Positions 36,792 through 40,577 of a stretch of DNA of 40,577 nucleotides are shown piece by piece; the first letter of the stretch is position 1; the number at the start of each line of letters is the position of its first letter. The position numbers were made by a program, and so were the translations under genes. The notes beneath the pieces were generated by a model. That model worked only from the letters and a program-made list of their open reading frames with translations, was not told the DNA's origin and searched no databases. The DNA comes from Luminiphilus sp. (GTDB taxonomy: Bacteria > Pseudomonadota > Gammaproteobacteria > Pseudomonadales > Halieaceae): the NCBI GenBank assembly GCA_016779445.1, contig JADHNP010000016.1, forward strand, positions 1 to 40,577, read 5' to 3'.

Positions 36792-37724
36792 CTAGCCCCC
36801 TGATACTGGAGTGGATGAAAGCTCCCTGTCCGCATGCAAAATGGTTTTGTAGAGCGAACTGAGCAGGGGCGTTGCGGGTGGATCGAAGCACAGGTGGTGG
36901 AGCAGCCAGCCGACGATGGACTCGATTTCCGTCTGATGACCGCGATCCATATCGACACGCATTGACGAGTGATTTTCTGCGGTAGCCAGACACACTAATC
37001 GGACCTGATCGGGGAGCGCATTCGCCAATTCCAGTTTTCCTGCAGCAGTCAGCAAGCTTTGGACTTCGGCTGTAATTTGCTCTGTTTGATCCAGAAATTG
37101 TGGACTGAACAAATCGCCATTAGCGACCCGATGTAATCCCGTGAGAGGGTTGATTACTGCATTAAGCGCCACTTTTGCGAGAAGCACTGGGAGAATGTCG
37201 TCGGTCCAGAGAAATGCCGGTACGCCCTTTTTCCAAACTGGCAGCCAATCTGGCGCGAAAGGGTGTGGGCGCGAATTGCCCAGATAGGTTGCACCGTTAC
37301 CCGATATCTGTCTCGTTCCCGCTGTGGTTAAACGACATCCTGCCGTGGTGGAACCCAGAACCAACGTCGCGCCATTGAGGTAGTGCTCGATCAACTCGGC
37401 GTGGCCCATGCCGTTACACATTATGACGACTGTGCTGTGTTTTGAGAGTCGATGCGCGACGGACGCGATTGCCGGCTCGATCGCCCAAGATTTGGTACAC
37501 ACCAATAGGTGCTCAATTTCCTGAGCCTCACAGATCCTTTGCGAGGGGAAGGTATGGCTACCCACCACATCGCCGCTGAGATTGATGGTTAAGTCGGCAG
37601 GCACCGGGTTGCTGCCGTGGTCACCGCGATCGAGTAGGGTCACTAAAGCCCCCCCCAATTGGAGTCGGCATGCAAAGAGGCCTCCAATGGCGCCGACGCC
37701 TAGTACATGCCAGCTAGAGGTCAT
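36792..37724 (-). CDS. panE: 2-dehydropantoate 2-reductase (PanE/ApbA family)
   Basis: PanE reduces ketopantoate to pantoate with NADPH on the way to coenzyme A. The 310-residue protein has the Rossmann motif GVGAIGG (9-15), the catalytic lysine K184 in LLAKVALNAVINPLTGL and the Glu pair in RGHQTEIESIVGWLL (E266/E268). In Salmonella the same gene was first named apbA because its loss affects pyrimidine/thiamin synthesis, which is notable as it closes a putative thiamin operon here. The ATG overlaps the kinase stop by 4 nt, so it is co-translated with it. Confidence 0.9.
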   Translation of the reverse strand: MTSSWHVLGVGAIGGLFACRLQLGGALVTLLDRGDHGSNPVPADLTINLSGDVVGSHTFPSQRICEAQEIEHLLVCTKSWAIEPAIASVAHRLSKHSTVVIMCNGMGHAELIEHYLNGATLVLGSTTAGCRLTTAGTRQISGNGATYLGNSRPHPFAPDWLPVWKKGVPAFLWTDDILPVLLAKVALNAVINPLTGLHRVANGDLFSPQFLDQTEQITAEVQSLLTAAGKLELANALPDQVRLVCLATAENHSSMRVDMDRGHQTEIESIVGWLLHHLCFDPPATPLLSSLYKTILHADRELSSTPVSGG

Positions 37725-38542
37725 ATCGCTTTGTTCTGCGCAGGCCAGAGTGAGGCCTCGATCAAAGAGTCAGTATCAAAGCACTGTTGCCATAGCAGGG
37801 TGCACAATCGAGCAATGAGTTTACCCGCAGCGACTAGATCACTGTCCGGTTGCTCATCAAAAACCGCACTCAGAAAAGCGTCCTGTGACTCGAGTGGCAG
37901 CGGTTCCATGGCAATAGCGACATCAAAGTAGCGACTCCCCATCGCGGCGTATTCCCAGTCAATCGCAACCAATTGCTCCTGTTTGTATAGAAGATTACCC
38001 GCTGTCAGATCATTGTGACAGAGTCGAGGCGTGTCGTGTTCCAGGCACCGCAGAGCTTGTGTTACGCGATGGTCGTCGACAATTAATTGCCACTTTGGCT
38101 TTGTCACCGCGGGCACGCGTTGCAAGTAATCGTTTATCACCTGATACAAGTCAAGCCGGTAAGCGGTTTTGGGTAATTGATGGATGGCGCGGGCTAGGGC
38201 TCCCAGTTTCTGGGCGCAAATGGGTTTTTCTTCAGGACAAAGTCGTTCACAAACGACGATTTCTTCTGCGTTGGCGACATAGGCTATCTGGGGTGCCAGT
38301 CCGCGATTTGCTGCGTGAGTCCAAGCGGCGATTTCTCTTGCAAAGCCTCCTGCCACTGTACTTGTGGATCGGTGGCGCAATCGGGCGCACAGAGCGGGAT
38401 TGTTAGCCAGAGTGTAGAGTCGGTGCCCACTGCCCTCGGCCCACACAGCCCCTAGCACTGGTATGGCTTCCAGTGGCGGTGTTAGGTCCCACTGGCGCCA
38501 CATGGAAAGAACGGCGGTTAGCTGATCTGTTGCTGCTGCCAT
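37721..38542 (-). CDS. Phosphotransferase of the APH/choline-kinase fold, ThiK-like
   Basis: The 273-residue protein has the catalytic loop HNDLTAGN (H176, D178, N183) and the metal-binding IDWEYA (D195), the form seen in thiamin kinase (ThiK) and choline kinases. Its partners (a YkoF-like domain and a PnuC-family permease) favour thiamin phosphorylation, trapping the vitamin after uptake. Choline or another small alcohol remains possible. The ATG at 38542 lies 25 nt inside the permease gene; the frame opens further upstream, and an ATG at 38503 after the permease stop is an alternative. None has a clear ribosome-binding site. Confidence 0.75.
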   Translation of the reverse strand: MAAATDQLTAVLSMWRQWDLTPPLEAIPVLGAVWAEGSGHRLYTLANNPALCARLRHRSTSTVAGGFAREIAAWTHAANRGLAPQIAYVANAEEIVVCERLCPEEKPICAQKLGALARAIHQLPKTAYRLDLYQVINDYLQRVPAVTKPKWQLIVDDHRVTQALRCLEHDTPRLCHNDLTAGNLLYKQEQLVAIDWEYAAMGSRYFDVAIAMEPLPLESQDAFLSAVFDEQPDSDLVAAGKLIARLCTLLWQQCFDTDSLIEASLWPAQNKAI

Positions 38543-39084
38543 TGCGCGCGCCAAGTGCGGTAGCCGAAAGCAGCTAGCACGATGTAACCGGTAAATAATG
38601 CTGCGGTCAGTGATAGGTCTCGTGACAGGTAAAGCCATACAGACGCCATATCAATAACTATCCAGTAGAGCCAGTTCTCAAGAATTTTCTGTGTGACCAG
38701 CCAGGTAGCGAGCAGTGCCGAAACTGTCGTGGCAGCGTCGACAAACGGGGCTGCCGCATCGGTCCAGCGCATCATCAGCGTACCCAGTAGCAGGGTCAGC
38801 GAGACCAGAACACTGAAGGCCAGCAGGTGGTATCGCCACGGCCAAGTTCGGATGGATCGCTCTGGGGTAGTATGAGTGCCGCGCCAGGCAAACCAGCCAT
38901 AGACAGCCATCCCGATATAAAAGGTCTGTAACACCGCCTCCAAATAAAGCTGAACTTGCCAAAAAATATAGATGTACAGAAACGCACTGTTGATCGAGGC
39001 GATCCAACACCATCGATTTTGATAAATAGCGAGTACGACATAGGATAGCGCCAATGCGACTGCGCAGCTCTCCGTCCAACTCAT
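38518..39084 (-). CDS. pnuT: PnuC-family vitamin permease (putative thiamin transporter PnuT)
   Basis: The 188-residue protein has about seven membrane segments and the family pattern: NRWCWIASINSAFLYIYIFW, LYLEAVLQTFYIGMAVYGW and ENWLYWIVIDMASVWLYLSRDL. PnuC proteins move nicotinamide riboside by facilitated diffusion; the PnuT branch carries thiamin and relies on a kinase to trap it. The neighbouring kinase and YkoF-like gene point to the thiamin branch, but specificity residues are not decisive by eye. The ATG at 39084 starts 1 nt after the upstream stop; an earlier frame to 39207 lies inside that gene and is rejected. Confidence 0.85.
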   Translation of the reverse strand: MSWTESCAVALALSYVVLAIYQNRWCWIASINSAFLYIYIFWQVQLYLEAVLQTFYIGMAVYGWFAWRGTHTTPERSIRTWPWRYHLLAFSVLVSLTLLLGTLMMRWTDAAAPFVDAATTVSALLATWLVTQKILENWLYWIVIDMASVWLYLSRDLSLTAALFTGYIVLAAFGYRTWRAQWQQQQIS

Positions 39085-39085
39085 T

Positions 39086-39349
39086 TCAGTCGACGGGTCC
39101 AATGTCGGCAAAGTGCTCGGGTATGAATTTAGCGACCAGCACTTGACGCCCAAACTGCGCGTGGCTGGCTCTGAGCGCGTGCTGGATTGCAGCAAACACC
39201 GCCTCATCCTCCCCGCTTAACTGCGTGCTCATAGAGTTGGTGACTGCGACAACATCCTGGCCCTCGAGGAGCTTCTCGATAAAGGCGTGCACCGCAATCT
39301 TAAATTCCTCTCTCAAGGGGTAGAGGCTGAGCTCGGCTGTGAGTTTCAT
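39086..39349 (-). CDS. Single-domain YkoF-like thiamin/HMP-binding protein
   Basis: This 87-residue cytosolic protein (no signal peptide) resembles one repeat of YkoF, a Bacillus protein with tandem domains that bind thiamin and hydroxymethylpyrimidine. The pattern ELSLYPL at the start, then VVAVTNSMSTQLSGEDEAVFAAI, is the recognisable core of this ferredoxin-like fold. It may bind or hand over thiamin between permease and kinase, perhaps as a dimer mimicking the YkoF tandem. The ATG overlaps the receptor stop (ATGA) and the permease begins 1 nt after its stop. The related MTH1187 family is the main alternative. Confidence 0.72.
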   Translation of the reverse strand: MKLTAELSLYPLREEFKIAVHAFIEKLLEGQDVVAVTNSMSTQLSGEDEAVFAAIQHALRASHAQFGRQVLVAKFIPEHFADIGPVD

Positions 39350-40577
39350 TGATGTCCCTCAAAAAGTTCGTAGCGGATTGTCACGCCAACAACGCGTGGC
39401 TCGCCGTATTGACGATACGGCTCAACAGTGTACTGCTTGCGGGGGTCGTTGCCGAAGGTACCAAAGCCCCGCGTGTACGTATCCCGATCGGTCAGGTTGC
39501 GCCCCCACAATGTCCATTGCCAGCGTCCTCTCCCACCGGAGATGCTGGCGTTGAGTTGATGTATCTCGTCGTTGGCGACCTCATGACGATCTGAGAAAAA
39601 ATAACGATCACTGCCGGCTAACTCGAGCTGCACTGCGGCCAGCGGGTGGATGTCCCAGCGCGCCCCGAGTGAATACTGCCAAGAGGGGGACTGAGGTTGT
39701 TCACGGCCCGATAAATTCTCGCCCGTGGCGCTCACGTACTCATCGAATTGAGCATCGAGTATTCCCAAATTCAGTTGCCAGTGCCACTCTTCATTGGGCT
39801 GCCACCGCGCCTCCCATTCCAATCCGCGATGATGCCCGGCTGCTGCGTTATCGGTGTAATCGATAAATGCGGTACTGCCGTCATTACGAGGAATGACAAC
39901 CGACCCTCTGACCTGCTGATCATCTCTTTCCATTGCAAATATCGCCAGACGAGATTGAAGATTGATTTCCGGCCAGAAGCCTTGCCAACCCCATTCAAGA
40001 CTGATTAGCGTTTCTTCATCGAAGATACTGAACCCGCTGACACGGTTTTGATCGAGGTCAGGCAGCGCTTCAATCGAAGCCAGCAAGCCGGCATTGGCGC
40101 CGCCCGCTCGCGCGCCGCGAGAGAGGGTAAGGTAGGTTTGTTGTCCGCGCTGATAGGTCCAGGTGAGACCGGTACGTCCCGTCCAGTAGTCATGATCAAA
40201 GGGCGTATTGACCGCGGCGCTATCGCGGTAGTGGCTCTCGCGTCTTTCGAGTCGCGCCCCGATAAAACCAGAGAGAGTGTCCGTAAAAGCACGGTTTACC
40301 TCTGCAAAAATTGCGCCGGTGTCTGTTTCTATCTTGCTTGAGAACGGTCCAGGTAAGTAGCTGTAGTCGCGGGTTAACGTTTCTCGCTGATGTCTCAAAA
40401 ACGTGCCTAATATCCATGCGGTTCGTCCACCGCTAAGGGGTTGAACACGCCATTCCAGACTTGTCATTGTTCTGTCGCGACGATATTCATCAAATGATTG
40501 GTATTCCCAGCCCGGTGCGATGCCAACAAAACTCCAGTCCTCGTCGTAGCTATAAGTGGTCTCGGTGTCCGCATGGC
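39346..40577 (-). CDS. TonB-dependent outer-membrane receptor, C-terminal part
   Basis: The frame is open to the window edge and gives 410 codons with no start, so the signal peptide and plug domain lie outside. Repeated amphipathic beta-strand patterns with aromatic-rich turns (RTGLTWTYQRGQQTYLTLS, GARAGGANAGL, LEWEARWQPNEEWHWQLNLG, NLTDRDTYTRGFG) and the end GVTIRYELFEGHQ are those of a TonB-dependent barrel. Five extra residues follow the usual final aromatic strand. Placement ahead of thiamin-type genes suggests thiamin or a precursor as ligand, rather than a siderophore. Methionine codons such as 40465-40467 are internal. Confidence 0.88.
   Translation of the reverse strand, partial: HADTETTYSYDEDWSFVGIAPGWEYQSFDEYRRDRTMTSLEWRVQPLSGGRTAWILGTFLRHQRETLTRDYSYLPGPFSSKIETDTGAIFAEVNRAFTDTLSGFIGARLERRESHYRDSAAVNTPFDHDYWTGRTGLTWTYQRGQQTYLTLSRGARAGGANAGLLASIEALPDLDQNRVSGFSIFDEETLISLEWGWQGFWPEINLQSRLAIFAMERDDQQVRGSVVIPRNDGSTAFIDYTDNAAAGHHRGLEWEARWQPNEEWHWQLNLGILDAQFDEYVSATGENLSGREQPQSPSWQYSLGARWDIHPLAAVQLELAGSDRYFFSDRHEVANDEIHQLNASISGGRGRWQWTLWGRNLTDRDTYTRGFGTFGNDPRKQYTVEPYRQYGEPRVVGVTIRYELFEGHQ

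Noticed and set aside
39346-40577. TPP riboswitch for the thiamin-type operon
   Set aside because: The 5' end of the receptor gene is outside the window, so any leader riboswitch cannot be seen; none was found within the visible part.

Overview
The window looks like a chromosomal core segment of a marine-type gammaproteobacterium, plausibly in or near the OM60/NOR5 (Halieaceae) or Cellvibrionales relatives. That placement is inferred from gene content and protein character, not from a search. The order rnpB - mraZ division/cell-wall cluster - lpxC - secA - mutT / coaE - pilus genes - nadC - ampD-ampE is the classical gammaproteobacterial order, also recognisable in Escherichia coli and Pseudomonas. 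No insertion sequence, tRNA, CRISPR array or prophage was seen.

Region 1 (1-445) holds the 3' end of RNase P RNA, a terminator-like hairpin, an AT-rich spacer with a second terminator, and a sigma-70-type promoter overlaid by 10-bp-spaced GTGG(G) boxes, the expected operator of MraZ. Region 2 (446-16953) is a complete dcw cluster: mraZ, rsmH, ftsL, ftsI, murE, murF, mraY, murD, ftsW, murG, murC, ddl, ftsQ, ftsA, ftsZ. Almost every junction overlaps, so it should be translated as one coupled unit. The exception is a 55-nt ftsA-ftsZ gap carrying a terminator-like hairpin. Region 3 (17057-23391) continues with lpxC, an M23 peptidase in the place of E. coli secM, secA, argJ and a mutT-type Nudix gene.

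Region 4 (23388-28492, minus strand) is coaE-pilD-pilC-pilB-pilA, a type IV pilus assembly set. coaE meets mutT tail to tail with a 4-nt overlap, and the yacG/zapD pair found here in E. coli is absent. Region 5 (28755-34395) interrupts the usual pilA-nadC adjacency with malate synthase G, a LysR regulator, a divergent FadE/DmdC-type acyl-CoA dehydrogenase and an RraA-fold gene. Region 6 (34470-36787) is nadC, divergent from ampD-ampE.

Region 7 (36792-40577, minus strand, running off the window) is the most unusual part. It is a tightly overlapping operon of a TonB-dependent receptor, an 87-residue YkoF-like thiamin/HMP-binding domain protein, a PnuC/PnuT-family permease, an aminoglycoside-phosphotransferase-fold kinase resembling thiamin kinase, and a ketopantoate reductase (PanE/ApbA). 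The best reading is outer-membrane capture, inner-membrane import and phosphorylation trapping of thiamin or its pyrimidine moiety. Ligand specificity is inferred from family and context only.
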